Below, one piece after another: positions 7,258-16,324 of a DNA stretch of 64,000 nt. The translations under genes and the position numbers were made by a program. The stretch is from contig NZ_JASCXN010000007.1 of NCBI RefSeq assembly GCF_030010625.1, positions 154,641-218,640 on the forward strand. The letters are read 5' to 3'. The stretch comes from Streptomyces sp. CC208A. GTDB taxonomy: Bacteria > Actinomycetota > Actinomycetes > Streptomycetales > Streptomycetaceae. The notes below the pieces were generated by a model, which worked only from the letters and a program-made list of their open reading frames with translations, was not told the DNA's origin and ran no database searches. Numbering within the stretch: position 1 is the stretch's first letter; the number at the start of each line of letters is the position of its first letter.

Positions 7258-8583
7258 TCAGCAGGCGTCGAGGAAACGGTCCAGGACGCGCACGCCGAAC
7301 TTCAGGCCGTCGACCGGGACGCGCTCGTCGACGCCGTGGAACATGCCGGCGAAGTCAAGGTCCGGCGGCAGCTGGAGCGGGGCGAAGCCGAAGCAGCGGA
7401 TGCCGAGGTCGTCGAAGGACTTGGCGTCGGTGCCGCCGGAGAGCATGTACGGGACGGCGCGGGCGATCGGGTCCTCGGCGCGCAGGGCGAGCTGCATGGC
7501 GTCGACGAGGGCGCCGTCGAAGCTGGTCTCCAGGGCCTTGTCGCCGTGCACGTCCTCCCGCTTCACCTTGGGGCCGAGGATCCGGTCGAGGTCGGCGAGG
7601 AACTCCTCCTCGTAGCCGGGCAGGAAGCGGCCGTCGACGTGGGCGGTGGCCTGGCCGGGGATCACGTTCACCTTGTAGCCGGCGCCGAGCATGGTGGGGG
7701 CGGCGGAGTTGCGCAGGGTGGCGCCGACCATCTTGGCGATGCCGCCGAGCTTGGCGAGGGTGGCGTCCATGTCCTCGGGGTCGAGCGGGGTGCCGAGCGC
7801 GTCGGACAGCTCGTCGAGGAAACTGCGGACGGTCTTGGTCACGCGGACCGGCCACTGGTGGCGGCCGAGCCGGCCGACGGCCTCGCACAGTTCGGTGATC
7901 GCGTTGTCGGAGTTGGTCATCGAGCCGTGCCCGGCCGTGCCCTCGACGGTGAGCCGCATCCAGTGCATGCCCTTCTGGGCCGTCTCGACCAGGTAGAGCC
8001 GCAGGTTCTCGTTGACGGTGAAGGAGAAGCCGCCGACCTCGCCGATCGCCTCGGTGACGCCGTCGAAGAGGTCCCGGTGCCGGTCGACGAGGTGGCGGGC
8101 GCCGTAGGTGCCGCCGGCCTCCTCGTCGGCGAGGAAGGCGAGGACGACGTCGCGCGGGGGCTTGCGGCCGCTGCGCAGCCGGTCGCGGACGACCGCGAGA
8201 GTCATCGCGTCCATGTCCTTCATGTCGACGGCGCCGCGGCCCCACACGCAGCCGTCGGCGACCTCGCCGGAGAAGGGGTGGTGGGTCCAGTCGGCGGCGT
8301 CGGCCGGCACGACGTCGGTGTGCCCGTGGATGAGCAGCGCCGGACGGGAGGGGTCCTCGCCCTCGATGCGGGCCACGGTGGAGGCCCGGCCCTTGTGGGA
8401 CTCGATGATCCTCGGTTCGAGCCCCACCTCGGCGAGCTTCTCCGCGACGTACTCGGCCGCGGCGCGCTCCCCGGGGCCGGAGTGGTCTCCGTAGTTGCTG
8501 GTGTCGATGCGGATGAGGTCCCGGCAGAGGTCGACGACCTCGTCCTCGCCCGAGACGGTCCGGCCGGTGTTCGACTCGCTCAC
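7258..8583 (-). CDS. M20 family metallo-hydrolase (ArgE/DapE/CPG2 type)
   Basis: A 441-residue di-zinc hydrolase. Metal and catalytic motifs are HGHTDVVP (His88, Asp90), GRGAVDMKD (bridging Asp120) and ADEEAGG (general base and ligand at Glu154/155). The dimerisation or lid domain with GTAGHGSMTN lies in the middle, and SGGTDAKSF with its late metal-binding part near the C-terminus. The GTG start at 8583 is preceded by GGGAGGAAG. No signal peptide is present, so it acts in the cytosol on a peptide or an N-acyl amino acid. Several Streptomyces M20 proteins are annotated as peptidases; the exact substrate is not readable. Confidence 0.88.
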   Translation of the reverse strand: MSESNTGRTVSGEDEVVDLCRDLIRIDTSNYGDHSGPGERAAAEYVAEKLAEVGLEPRIIESHKGRASTVARIEGEDPSRPALLIHGHTDVVPADAADWTHHPFSGEVADGCVWGRGAVDMKDMDAMTLAVVRDRLRSGRKPPRDVVLAFLADEEAGGTYGARHLVDRHRDLFDGVTEAIGEVGGFSFTVNENLRLYLVETAQKGMHWMRLTVEGTAGHGSMTNSDNAITELCEAVGRLGRHQWPVRVTKTVRSFLDELSDALGTPLDPEDMDATLAKLGGIAKMVGATLRNSAAPTMLGAGYKVNVIPGQATAHVDGRFLPGYEEEFLADLDRILGPKVKREDVHGDKALETSFDGALVDAMQLALRAEDPIARAVPYMLSGGTDAKSFDDLGIRCFGFAPLQLPPDLDFAGMFHGVDERVPVDGLKFGVRVLDRFLDAC

Positions 8584-8690
8584 GCTGCTTCCTCCCACGA
8601 CGTGCCCCCTGTGCCTGCTCTGCTGGTCGTCCCATCCTCCCGCGCCCCCGCCCAGGCGGCGCAAGGGTGTCCGGCGGGCGAGGGGGGTGG

Positions 8691-8720
8691 TGATCGGCCA
8701 CCCCGATTGTTTGCTATGGT
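8691..8720 (+). promoter_or_regulatory. Candidate promoter of the tRNA-Leu gene
   Basis: A TATGGT hexamer at 8715-8720 with a weak -35-like TGATCG 18 bases upstream, 42 bases before the tRNA. The sequence here is locally richer in A/T than its surroundings. The -35 match is poor, so this is tentative. Confidence 0.35.
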
Positions 8721-8762
8721 TTCCCTCGTCGGAACGGCCCAGAGCCGCGAGACACACACCCT

Positions 8763-8850
8763 GTCCGGGTGGCGGAATGGCAGACGCGCTAGCTTGAGGT
8801 GCTAGTGCCCTTTATCGGGCGTGGGGGTTCAAGTCCCCCCTCGGACACCA
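8763..8850 (+). tRNA. tRNA-Leu (anticodon GAG)
   Basis: The 88 bases fold as a class II tRNA. The acceptor stem pairs GTCCGGG with CTCGGAC. The anticodon stem CTAGC/GCTAG encloses the loop TTGAGGT with anticodon GAG, which reads CTC and CTT. There is a long variable arm (GTGCCCTTTATCGGGCG), a T arm with GGTTCAA and an encoded CCA end. CTC is a very common leucine codon in this genome. Confidence 0.95.
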
Positions 8851-8853
8851 GAA

Positions 8854-8887
8854 GAAGTCCCGGTCGAGCTCTATCGGCCGGGACTTC
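8854..8887 (+). terminator. Hairpin directly after tRNA-Leu
   Basis: 10-bp arms at 8854-8863 and 8878-8887 begin four bases after the CCA end, so the tRNA is transcribed alone. Confidence 0.7.
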
Positions 8888-8918
8888 GGCGTATGTCGGA
8901 CCGTGGTGAGGCGGAGCG

Positions 8919-9872
8919 GTGAGAAGGAAGCGGGTGCCGGTCGCGCCGCTGCCGCAGCGTGAGGGGATCGATCCGGTACGGATCCGGCTGCCGGAGGATC
9001 CGGAGGGGGCCTGGCCGACCGTGGGGGCGTATCTGCTCGGGCGGTACGGGGCGGCGGTCGGTGCGGAGCGGATCGGCGCGATGCTGGACGCGGGGCGGTT
9101 CGTGGGGGCCGACGGGCGGGCGGCGGCGGGCTCGGAGCCGTACGAGCCGGGGCGGTGGCTGTGGTTCCACCGGGACCTGCCGGTCGAGGAACCGGTGCCG
9201 TTCGAGATCGGGATCGTGCGCCGGGACGAGCGGATCGTGGTCGCGGACAAGCCGCACTTCCTGGCGACGACCCCGCGCGGGCGGCATGTGACGCAGACGG
9301 CGCTGGCGCGGCTGCGGGCCGGGCTCGGGCTGCCGGCGCTCCAGCCGGCGCACCGGCTCGACCGGCTGACGGCGGGCCTGGTGCTGTTCGTGGTGCGGCC
9401 CGAGGACCGGGGGGCGTACCAGCTGCTGTTCAAGGAGCGGCGGGTACGCAAGGAGTACGAGGCGGTGGCGCCGTACGACCCCGGGGTGGGGCTGCCGGTG
9501 ACGGTGCGGAGCCGGATCGAGAAGGAGCGGGGGGTGCCGGCCGCCCGGGAGGTGCCGGGCGAGCCGAACGCGGTGAGCCGGATCGAGCTGGTGGAGCGGC
9601 GGGGCGGGCTCGGGCGGTACCGGCTGCTGCCGGAGACCGGGCGGACGCATCAGCTGCGGGTGCACATGAACGCGCTGGGGCTGCCGATCCTGGACGATCC
9701 GCTCTATCCGGTGGTGCGGGAGGACGGGCCGGAGGACTACCGGCGGCCGCTGCGGCTGCTCGCGCGGACGCTGGAGTTCGCCGACCCGTTCACGGGTGAG
9801 GAGAGGCGGTTCGAGAGCCGCCTCTCGCTCGGCTCGCTCGATGTGCTCGGTTCGCTCAGTGGCCTCGGCTGA
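8919..9872 (+). CDS. RluA-family pseudouridine synthase
   Basis: A 317-residue enzyme that isomerises uridine to pseudouridine in RNA. The family core is complete: VADKPHFLATTP, then HRLDRLTAGL with catalytic Asp148, the central strands, GRTHQLRVHMNALGLPILDDPLY and a closing LLARTLEFADP. An N-terminal extension of about 95 residues may be an S4-like or degenerate RNA-binding part. The start GTG at 8919 has GGAG upstream. Whether the target is rRNA or tRNA cannot be told from sequence. Its 3' end overlaps the convergent MBL gene by 17 bases, so the two 3' ends share coding DNA. Confidence 0.88.
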   Translation: MRRKRVPVAPLPQREGIDPVRIRLPEDPEGAWPTVGAYLLGRYGAAVGAERIGAMLDAGRFVGADGRAAAGSEPYEPGRWLWFHRDLPVEEPVPFEIGIVRRDERIVVADKPHFLATTPRGRHVTQTALARLRAGLGLPALQPAHRLDRLTAGLVLFVVRPEDRGAYQLLFKERRVRKEYEAVAPYDPGVGLPVTVRSRIEKERGVPAAREVPGEPNAVSRIELVERRGGLGRYRLLPETGRTHQLRVHMNALGLPILDDPLYPVVREDGPEDYRRPLRLLARTLEFADPFTGEERRFESRLSLGSLDVLGSLSGLG

Positions 9873-10485
9873 GCCATTCCTCCAGGTGCGGGGCCTCCTC
9901 GCCGATGGTGGTGGAGTCGCCGTGGCCGGTGCGGACGGTCGTCTCCGGGGGGAGCGTGAGGAGCTTCTCGCGGATCGAGTCGACGATCGTCGGGAAGTCG
10001 GAGAAGGACCGGCCGGTGGCGCCGGGGCCGCCCTGGAAGAGGGTGTCGCCGGTGAAGACGGTGCCCAGGTCGGGGGCGTACAGGCAGACCGCCCCGGGGG
10101 CGTGGCCGGGGGTGTGGAGGACCTTCAGGTCGGTGCCGGCGATGGTGAGGACCTGTCCGTCGGCGAGTTCGCCGTCGGGGGTGTGGTCGGGGTGGGTGAG
10201 CTTCCACAGCGGCTGGTCGGCGGGGTGGAGCAGGATGCGGGCGCCGGTGGCGGCGGCGAGCGCGGGGGCCGCGCCGACGTGGTCGTCGTGGGCGTGGGTG
10301 CAGACGATGGCGCGCAGGGTGCGGCCGTCGAGGGCGGTGAGGATCGCGGCGGGGTCGTGGGCGGCGTCGACGACGATCGCCTCGGTGTCGTCGCCGACGA
10401 TCCAGACGTTGTTGTCGACGTCCCACGTGGAGCCGTCGAGGCTGAAGGTGCCGGAGGTGACCAGGTGGTCGATGCGGGCGGTCAT
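9856..10485 (-). CDS. MBL-fold hydrolase paired with MscR
   Basis: A 209-residue metallo-beta-lactamase-fold protein with the zinc motif THAHDDH (63-69), HTPGHAPG and TGDTLFQGG, the glyoxalase II-like arrangement. It starts inside the stop of the mycothiol-dependent formaldehyde dehydrogenase gene (TGATG, one-base overlap), so the two are translationally coupled. In actinobacteria this partner is thought to hydrolyse the S-formylmycothiol or a related thioester made by MscR; that assignment is by context. It ends with a 17-base overlap with the convergent pseudouridine synthase gene. Confidence 0.85.
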   Translation of the reverse strand: MTARIDHLVTSGTFSLDGSTWDVDNNVWIVGDDTEAIVVDAAHDPAAILTALDGRTLRAIVCTHAHDDHVGAAPALAAATGARILLHPADQPLWKLTHPDHTPDGELADGQVLTIAGTDLKVLHTPGHAPGAVCLYAPDLGTVFTGDTLFQGGPGATGRSFSDFPTIVDSIREKLLTLPPETTVRTGHGDSTTIGEEAPHLEEWLSRGH

Positions 10486-11570
10486 CACAGCACCACCACC
10501 GAGCGCAGCACGTCGCCGTCGTGCATGCGGGCGAAGGCCTTCTCGACCTCGTCGAGGGCGATGGTCTCGGTGACGAAGGCGCCGAGGTCGACGCGGCCCT
10601 GCCGGTGCAGGTCGATGAGCATCGGGAAGTCGCGGGACGGCAGGCAGTCGCCGTACCAGGAGGACGTGAGGGAGCCGCCGCGGCCGAAGACGTCGAGGAG
10701 CGGGAGTTCGAGCTTCATCTCGGGGGTGGGGACGCCGACGAGGACGACGGTGCCGGCGAGGTCGCGGGCGTAGAAGGCCTGCCGGTACGTCTCCGGGCGG
10801 CCGACGGCCTCGATGACGACGTCGGCGCCGAAGCCGCCGGTGAGTTCGCGGATCGCCTCGACGGGGTCGGCGGTACGGGAGTCGACGGTGTGGGTGGCGC
10901 CCATCTCCTTCGCCTTGGCCAGTTTCCGCTCGTCGATGTCGACGGCGATGATCCTCGCGGCGCCGGCGAGGCGGGCGCCGACGATCGCGGCGTCGCCCAC
11001 GCCTCCGCAGCCGATGACGGCGACGGTGTCGCCGCGGGAGACGTTCCCGGTGTTGATCGCGGCGCCGATGCCGGCCATCACGCCGCAGCCGAGGAGGCCG
11101 GCGATCTCGGGGGCGACGGCCGGGTCGACCTTGGTGCACTGGCCGGCGGCGACGAGGGTCTTCTCGGCGAAGGCGCCGATGCCGAGGGCCGGGGAGAGCT
11201 CCGTGCCGTCGAGCAGCGTCATCCGCTGCCGCGCGTTGTGGGTGTCGAAGCAGTACCAGGGGCGGCCGCGGCGGCAGGCGCGGCACTGGCCGCAGACGGC
11301 CCGCCAGTTGAGGATCACGTAGTCGCCGGGGGCGACGTCGGTGACGCCCTCGCCGACGGACTCGACGGTTCCCGCGGCCTCGTGGCCGAGGAGGAAGGGG
11401 AAGTCGTCGTTGATCCCGCCCTGCTTGTAGTGGAGGTCGGTGTGGCAGACGCCGCAGGCCTGGATCTTCACGACGGCCTCGCCGGGGCCCGGGTCGGGGA
11501 CGACGACGGTCTCGATCCGCACCGGCTCGTTCCGGCCGGGGGCGACGACCCCCCGCACGTGCTGTGGCAT
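10485..11570 (-). CDS. mscR: S-(hydroxymethyl)mycothiol dehydrogenase
   Basis: A 361-residue class III zinc alcohol dehydrogenase that oxidises the formaldehyde-mycothiol adduct with NAD and also acts as an S-nitrosomycothiol reductase in studied actinobacteria. Visible features are the catalytic-zinc region CGVCHTD (39-45) and GHEAAG, structural-zinc cysteines at 93, 96, 99 and 107, and the nucleotide loop GCGGVG (187-192). The opening [10 protein letters not shown] and the Trp/Tyr-rich [14 protein letters not shown] are typical of the mycothiol branch rather than the glutathione branch. The ATG at 11570 follows AAGGGAAG. It is the first gene of a two-gene formaldehyde-detoxification unit. 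Confidence 0.9.
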   Translation of the reverse strand: MPQHVRGVVAPGRNEPVRIETVVVPDPGPGEAVVKIQACGVCHTDLHYKQGGINDDFPFLLGHEAAGTVESVGEGVTDVAPGDYVILNWRAVCGQCRACRRGRPWYCFDTHNARQRMTLLDGTELSPALGIGAFAEKTLVAAGQCTKVDPAVAPEIAGLLGCGVMAGIGAAINTGNVSRGDTVAVIGCGGVGDAAIVGARLAGAARIIAVDIDERKLAKAKEMGATHTVDSRTADPVEAIRELTGGFGADVVIEAVGRPETYRQAFYARDLAGTVVLVGVPTPEMKLELPLLDVFGRGGSLTSSWYGDCLPSRDFPMLIDLHRQGRVDLGAFVTETIALDEVEKAFARMHDGDVLRSVVVL

Positions 11571-11640
11571 CGCTGGCTTCCCTTCGGCCGAGAGGATCTT
11601 GTGAACCTCCTGCGTACCACTATCTCCTGATAAAAGGCGA

Positions 11641-11669
11641 GACCCCCGCAGGTCTTGCCTGCGGGGGTC
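11641..11669 (-). terminator. Hairpin after the amino-acid permease gene
   Basis: Perfect 12-bp arms at 11641-11652 and 11658-11669 around a 5-base loop, between the permease stop (11741) and the mscR start (11570). It separates the permease from the mscR operon. Confidence 0.8.
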
Positions 11670-11740
11670 CGCCGCTCCCGTGGGGGGAGTCGAGGGGAGG
11701 AGCGCCCGGCCGGGGCCGCTCAGCCGCTCGGTCGGGTCGC

Positions 11741-13198
11741 TCAGTCGCGGGTGCCGGCGGTCTGCCGGACCCGGCCGCGGACCAGGAACCAGCCGCCGAC
11801 GAGGGCCGCGGCGATGAGCGGCAGGCAGTTGACGGTGGTGCGGCTGATGCCGCCGTCCATCCACATCAGGACCAGGACGGAGCCGAGGAAGAGCAGGGTC
11901 ACGATCTGGGTGTACGGGGCCCAGGGCAGCCGGTAGGAGGGGCGGACGAGCCTGCCCTGCTCGGAGCGGCGGACGAAGAGCAGCGAGCAGATCATGATCA
12001 TCGCCCAGGTGCCGATGATGCCGATGGAGGCGAAGTTCAGGACCAGTTCGAAGGCGTCCTCGGGCATCCTGGCGTTGAGGACGACGCCGACGACGCCGAA
12101 GCCCGCGGTGAGCAGGATGCCGCCGTAGGGCACGCCGCCCTTGTTCATGACGCCGGTGAACTTGGGCGCGGAGCCGGCCAGCGACATGGAGCGCAGGATG
12201 CGGCCGGTGGAGTACAGGCCGGAGTTGAGGCTGGAGAGGGCGGCGGTGAGGACGACGAGGTTCATCACACCGGCGGCGCCGGGGACGCCGAGCTTGTCGA
12301 AGACGGTGACGAAGGGGCTCTGGTCGGCGGAGTAGGCGGTGTACGGGAGGATCAGCGCGAGCAGGATCACCGAGCCGACGTAGAAGAGGCCGACGCGCCA
12401 CATGATCGAGTTGATCGCCTTCGGCATGATCTTCTCGGGGTTCTCGGTCTCGCCGGCGGCGACGCCGCACAGCTCGACGGAGGCGTAGGCGAAGACGACG
12501 CCCTGGATGAGCAGGAGCATCGGCATCATGCCGTTGGGGAAGATGCCGCCGTGGTCGGCGATGTTGGCGAGGCCGGGGGTGGAGCCGCCGACGTCGTGCG
12601 AGGTGACGACGAGGAAGATGCCGACGAGCATGAAGGCGACGAGCGCGGCGACCTTGATGATGGCGAACCAGAACTCCATCTCGCCGAAGTACTTCACCGA
12701 GATGAGGTTGGCGGCGAGGACGACCGCGAGGGCGATCAGGGCGAGGATCCACTGCGGGACGTCGCTGAACATCGACCAGAAGTGGGCGTAGGTGGCCGCG
12801 GCGGTGATGTCGGCGACGGCGGTGGTCGACCAGTTGAGGAAGTAGAGCCAGCCGGCCGTGTAGGCGCCCTTCTCGCCCATGAACTCGCGGGCGTAGGAGA
12901 CGAAGGCGCCGGAGGACGGGCGGTAGAGCACCAGCTCGCCGAGGGCCCGGACCACGAGGAAGGCGAAGACGCCGCAGACCGCGTACGCGATGAAGAGCGA
13001 GGGGCCGGCGCTGGCCATGCGGCCGCCGGCGCCGAGGAAGAGCCCGGTGCCGATGGCGCCGCCGATGGCGATCATGTTGATGTGCCGGGACTTGAGGTCC
13101 TTGCGGTATCCGGCGTCGCCTGCGTCCACGTGGGGGGAGGCGGCCGGGTCCGCCGGAGCGGCGGACAGCGGCTCGGCCGCGATGACGCGGTCAGTCAT
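11741..13198 (-). CDS. Amino-acid permease (APC superfamily, AnsP/GabP-like)
   Basis: A 485-residue inner-membrane protein with about 12 hydrophobic segments. The first carries the APC signature [20 protein letters not shown] near residue 38. [18 protein letters not shown] and [24 protein letters not shown] are the conserved blocks of the amino-acid transporter branch that includes asparagine, GABA and aromatic amino-acid permeases. It imports an amino acid with protons; the substrate is not readable. The first 35 residues are a polar cytosolic tail. It stands alone, with a terminator downstream and about 200 bases of regulatory space upstream. Confidence 0.88.
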   Translation of the reverse strand: MTDRVIAAEPLSAAPADPAASPHVDAGDAGYRKDLKSRHINMIAIGGAIGTGLFLGAGGRMASAGPSLFIAYAVCGVFAFLVVRALGELVLYRPSSGAFVSYAREFMGEKGAYTAGWLYFLNWSTTAVADITAAATYAHFWSMFSDVPQWILALIALAVVLAANLISVKYFGEMEFWFAIIKVAALVAFMLVGIFLVVTSHDVGGSTPGLANIADHGGIFPNGMMPMLLLIQGVVFAYASVELCGVAAGETENPEKIMPKAINSIMWRVGLFYVGSVILLALILPYTAYSADQSPFVTVFDKLGVPGAAGVMNLVVLTAALSSLNSGLYSTGRILRSMSLAGSAPKFTGVMNKGGVPYGGILLTAGFGVVGVVLNARMPEDAFELVLNFASIGIIGTWAMIMICSLLFVRRSEQGRLVRPSYRLPWAPYTQIVTLLFLGSVLVLMWMDGGISRTTVNCLPLIAAALVGGWFLVRGRVRQTAGTRD

Positions 13199-13366
13199 GA
13201 AGTTGTTCGCCTTCGTGAGGAGGGTCTGTGCGGTACCCGGCCGGCTCCCGGAGCCCCTTCGCGGGGGTCACCCCGGGGCGGCCAGCCGACATCCTCACGG
13301 TAAGGACCACTCACTGACTGTGATCGAATTCACTGAACGCCCTGATTTGAGCTAGTTCAGAGGTTA

Positions 13367-13396
13367 CGCGGGGGTAAGGCGGAGTCGTCCCCCGCG
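13367..13396 (-). terminator. Hairpin just after the gluconate regulator gene
   Basis: 8-bp arms CGCGGGGG/CCCCCGCG at 13367-13374 and 13389-13396 abut the stop codon of the leftward gene at 13397. Confidence 0.6.
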
Positions 13397-14098
13397 CTAC
13401 GGGGCGAGGACGTCGAGCTCCTTGAGCGCGCCGACGGCGATCTCGCGGGTCAGCGCCTCGGCGCGGGCCGCGTCCTGTTCGCGGACGGCCTCGGCGACCT
13501 GGACGTGGAGGGTGACGGCGGCCGGGTCGGGGTCCTCGAACATCACGTGGTGGTGGGTGCGGCCGGTGAGGACCTCGGCGACGACGTCGCCGAGGCGGGC
13601 GAACATCTCGTTCCCCGAGGCGTCGAGGACGATCCGGTGGAAGGCGATGTCGTGGACCAGGTACGCCTCCAGCTGCCGGCCGCGCGAGGTGGCGACCATG
13701 CCGAGGGCCTGCTCGGTGAGTTCGCGGCACTGGGCGGGGGTGGCGTTCAGGGCGGCGAGACCGGCCGCGACGGGTTCGACGGCGGAGCGCAGCACGGTGA
13801 GGGAGCGGAGCTGGCGGGGGCGGTCGGCGCCGGCGAGCCGCCAGCGGATGACCTGGGGGTCGTACACGTTCCAGCTCGCGGTGGGCAGGACCGTGACGCC
13901 GACGCGGCGACGGGACTCCACCAGGCGCATCGACTCCAGGACGCGGACGACCTCGCGGACGACGGTCCGGGAGACGTCGAAGCGCTGGGCGAGCTCGTCG
14001 GTGCGCAGCACGGTGCCGGGCGGGTACTCCCCCGCGGTGATGGCGAGGCCCAGGGTGGCGAGGACGTGCGCGTGGAGCCCCTGGGCCGGTGTCGTCAT
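13397..14098 (-). CDS. gntR: FadR-type GntR regulator of gluconate use
   Basis: A 233-residue repressor. Residues 1-75 form the GntR winged helix (LGLAITAGEYPPGTVLRTDELAQRF with recognition helix VSRTVVREVVRVLESM). The C-terminal helical FCD domain carries the metal-binding pattern D..FH..... and late histidines (HDIAFHRIVL, then HHHVMF). It diverges from gntK, and a palindrome lies in the shared promoter. By homology the ligand is gluconate or 6-phosphogluconate, which would lift repression of gntK-gntP. The start ATG at 14098 was chosen over an in-frame start further upstream because that one would run into the operator region. Confidence 0.9.
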   Translation of the reverse strand: MTTPAQGLHAHVLATLGLAITAGEYPPGTVLRTDELAQRFDVSRTVVREVVRVLESMRLVESRRRVGVTVLPTASWNVYDPQVIRWRLAGADRPRQLRSLTVLRSAVEPVAAGLAALNATPAQCRELTEQALGMVATSRGRQLEAYLVHDIAFHRIVLDASGNEMFARLGDVVAEVLTGRTHHHVMFEDPDPAAVTLHVQVAEAVREQDAARAEALTREIAVGALKELDVLAP

Positions 14099-14144
14099 GG
14101 GGCTCAGCCTATGCGGGGGCGCGCGGGTGATCACCTCGGGAATC

Positions 14145-14188
14145 AAAAGTACGACTTTTATGTCACAGACTCTTGAATACGTCGTACT
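14145..14188. promoter_or_regulatory. Probable GntR operator region
   Basis: A perfect palindrome AAAAGT-ACG-ACTTTT spans 14145-14159. Its core AGTACGAC (14148-14155) recurs inverted as GTCGTACT at 14181-14188. Two matching sites between divergent gntR and gntK would let one repressor control both directions. Confidence 0.7.
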
Positions 14189-14281
14189 CCATGGGTTTCA
14201 TGAGCGCGACGGATCGACGTCGTGAAGGCAGCGAGGCAGCCGGGACGGCGCCGATGTCGAAGAGGACAGCGAGGCACCCCC

Positions 14282-14809
14282 ATGAGCACCACTTCCCGCC
14301 CCACCGCTCCCCCGGTCGTCGTCGTCATGGGCGTCGCCGGGACCGGCAAGACGACGATCGGCCCGCTGGTCGCCGAGGCACTCGGCCTCCCCTACGCGGA
14401 GGGCGACGACTTCCACCCGGCGGCGAACGTGGCCAAGATGTCGGCCGGCGTGCCGCTGGACGACGCCGACCGGGAGCCGTGGCTCGACGCCATCGGCGCC
14501 TGGGCGCACGGCCGGGCCGGGCGCGGCGGGGTGGTCAGCAGCTCCGCGCTGAAGCGGAGCTACCGGGACCGGCTGCGCGCGGCCGCCCCCGGGATCGTCT
14601 TCCTCCATCTGACCGGCGACCGGGAGCTGATCGAGGAGCGGATGGCCGCCCGCAAGGGCCACTTCATGCCGACGGCGCTCCTCGACTCCCAGTTCGCCAC
14701 CCTGCAGCCGCTGCAGGAGGACGAGGCCGGCGTCTCCGTCGACGTGTCCGGCACCCCCGAGGAGATCACCGGCCGGGCCGTCGCCGCGCTGCGCCGGCTC
14801 ACCCGCTGA
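14282..14809 (+). CDS. gntK: Gluconokinase
   Basis: A 175-residue kinase that phosphorylates D-gluconate to 6-phosphogluconate, feeding the oxidative pentose phosphate pathway. The P-loop GVAGTGKT is at residues 17-24. The family landmarks EGDDFHPAANVAKMSAGVPLDDADREPWL and SSSALKRSYRDRLR follow, and the length is normal for GntK. It is the first gene of gntK-gntP, 52 bases before the permease start. Earlier in-frame starts exist, but ATG 14282 matches the family N-terminus. Confidence 0.95.
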   Translation: MSTTSRPTAPPVVVVMGVAGTGKTTIGPLVAEALGLPYAEGDDFHPAANVAKMSAGVPLDDADREPWLDAIGAWAHGRAGRGGVVSSSALKRSYRDRLRAAAPGIVFLHLTGDRELIEERMAARKGHFMPTALLDSQFATLQPLQEDEAGVSVDVSGTPEEITGRAVAALRRLTR

Positions 14810-14861
14810 TCCCGCCGCCCCCGCCCCCCGTCCCCCACCCGCCCGTACGAAGGACACCCCC

Positions 14862-16259
14862 GTGACCAGTCTCAGCGTCGAGACCCTGGCAGCGGCCGCC
14901 GTCGAACCGATCACCTCGGCCGGCAACGCCCGCCTGGGCATAGCCGTACTCGCCGGCATCACCGTCATCGTCCTGCTCATCACCACGTTCAGGCTGCACG
15001 CGTTCCTGGCGCTGACCATCGGGTCGCTCGCGCTCGGCGCGTTCGCCGGTGCCCCGCTCGCGGCCACCATCACGGCGTTCAGCACCGGCCTCGGCAACAC
15101 CGTGGCCGGCGTGGGCGTGCTCATCGCGCTCGGCGCCATCCTCGGCAAGCTCCTCGCCGACTCGGGCGGCGCCGACCAGATCGTCGACACGATCCTCACC
15201 AGGGCGAGCAGGCGGTCCATGCCGTGGGCGATGGTCCTGATCGCCTCCGTGATCGGTCTGCCGCTCTTCTTCGAGGTCGGCATCGTGCTGCTGATCCCGG
15301 TGGTCCTCATGGTCGCCAAGCGCGGCCACTACTCCCTGATGCGGATCGGCGTCCCGGCCCTCGCCGGCCTGTCCGTGATGCACGGGCTCATCCCGCCGCA
15401 CCCCGGCCCGCTCGTCGCGATCGACGCCGTCGGCGCCGACCTGGGCGTCACCCTCGCCCTCGGCCTGGTCGTCGCGGTCCCGACCGTGATCATCGCGGGT
15501 CCGGTCTTCTCCCGGTACGCGGCCCGCTGGGTCGACATCCCGGCCCCGGAGAAGATGATCCCGTCCCGCGCCTCCGGAGACCCGGAGAAGCGCCCCGGCT
15601 TCGGCGTCACCGTCGCCACCGTGCTGCTGCCGGTCGTCCTGATGCTGGTCAGGGCCCTCGTCGACATCGTCGTCGACGACCCCGCGAACGGCCTGCAGAA
15701 GGTCGCCGACGTCGTCGGCTCGCCGCTGATCGCCCTGCTCGCGGCCGTCATGGTCGGCATGTTCACGCTGGGCCGCGCGGCCGGCTTCACCAAGGAGCGG
15801 CTCTCCTCCACCGTCGAGAAGTCCCTCGCCCCGATCGCGGGCGTGCTCCTGATCGTCGGCGCGGGCGGCGGCTTCAAGCAGACCCTGATCGACATCGGCG
15901 TCGGCCGGATGATCCTGGACTTCTCCCAGGACTGGTCCGTCCCCGCCCTGCTGCTCGCCTGGCTGATCGCCGTCGCGATCCGGCTCGCGACGGGCTCGGC
16001 GACGGTCGCCACGATCTCGGCGGCGGGCCTGGTGGCCCCGCTGGCGACGGGCATGTCGACGAGCGGGACGGCGCTGCTCGTCCTGGCGATCGGCGCGGGT
16101 TCGCTCTTCTTCAGCCACGTCAACGACGCCGGGTTCTGGCTGGTGAAGGAGTACTTCGGGATGAGCGTCGGCCAGACGGTCAAGACCTGGTCGGTGATGG
16201 AGACGATCATCTCGGTGGTCGGCATCGTGTTCGTGCTGCTGCTGTCGCTGGTGTTGTAG
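14862..16259 (+). CDS. gntP: Gluconate:H+ symporter, GntP family
   Basis: A 465-residue membrane permease with 12-14 hydrophobic segments. Family motifs are FFEVGIVLLIPVVLMVAK and LSVMHGLIPPHPGPLVAID around residues 165-190, and ATGSATVATISAAGLVAP and FFSHVNDAGFWLVKEYFG near the C-terminus. It imports gluconate with protons and acts with GntK. The GTG start has AAGGA seven to eight bases upstream. Transcription should run from the operator at 14145-14188. Confidence 0.95.
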   Translation: MTSLSVETLAAAAVEPITSAGNARLGIAVLAGITVIVLLITTFRLHAFLALTIGSLALGAFAGAPLAATITAFSTGLGNTVAGVGVLIALGAILGKLLADSGGADQIVDTILTRASRRSMPWAMVLIASVIGLPLFFEVGIVLLIPVVLMVAKRGHYSLMRIGVPALAGLSVMHGLIPPHPGPLVAIDAVGADLGVTLALGLVVAVPTVIIAGPVFSRYAARWVDIPAPEKMIPSRASGDPEKRPGFGVTVATVLLPVVLMLVRALVDIVVDDPANGLQKVADVVGSPLIALLAAVMVGMFTLGRAAGFTKERLSSTVEKSLAPIAGVLLIVGAGGGFKQTLIDIGVGRMILDFSQDWSVPALLLAWLIAVAIRLATGSATVATISAAGLVAPLATGMSTSGTALLVLAIGAGSLFFSHVNDAGFWLVKEYFGMSVGQTVKTWSVMETIISVVGIVFVLLLSLVL

Positions 16260-16274
16260 CGCCGGCCCCGTCGG

Positions 16275-16320
16275 AGGAGGCCCGGTCCCGGAGCGGGTAC
16301 GCGCTCGGGCCGGGCCTCCT
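16275..16320. terminator. Hairpin between gntP and the FAD dehydrogenase
   Basis: 11-bp arms at 16275-16285 and 16310-16320 with additional imperfect pairing inside. It lies between two convergent stops (16259 and 16325). Confidence 0.7.
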
Positions 16321-16324
16321 CGCG

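Noticed and set aside
8763..8887. Integration site (att) at tRNA-Leu
   Set aside because: No integrase gene and no duplicated tRNA 3' end are seen in the window.
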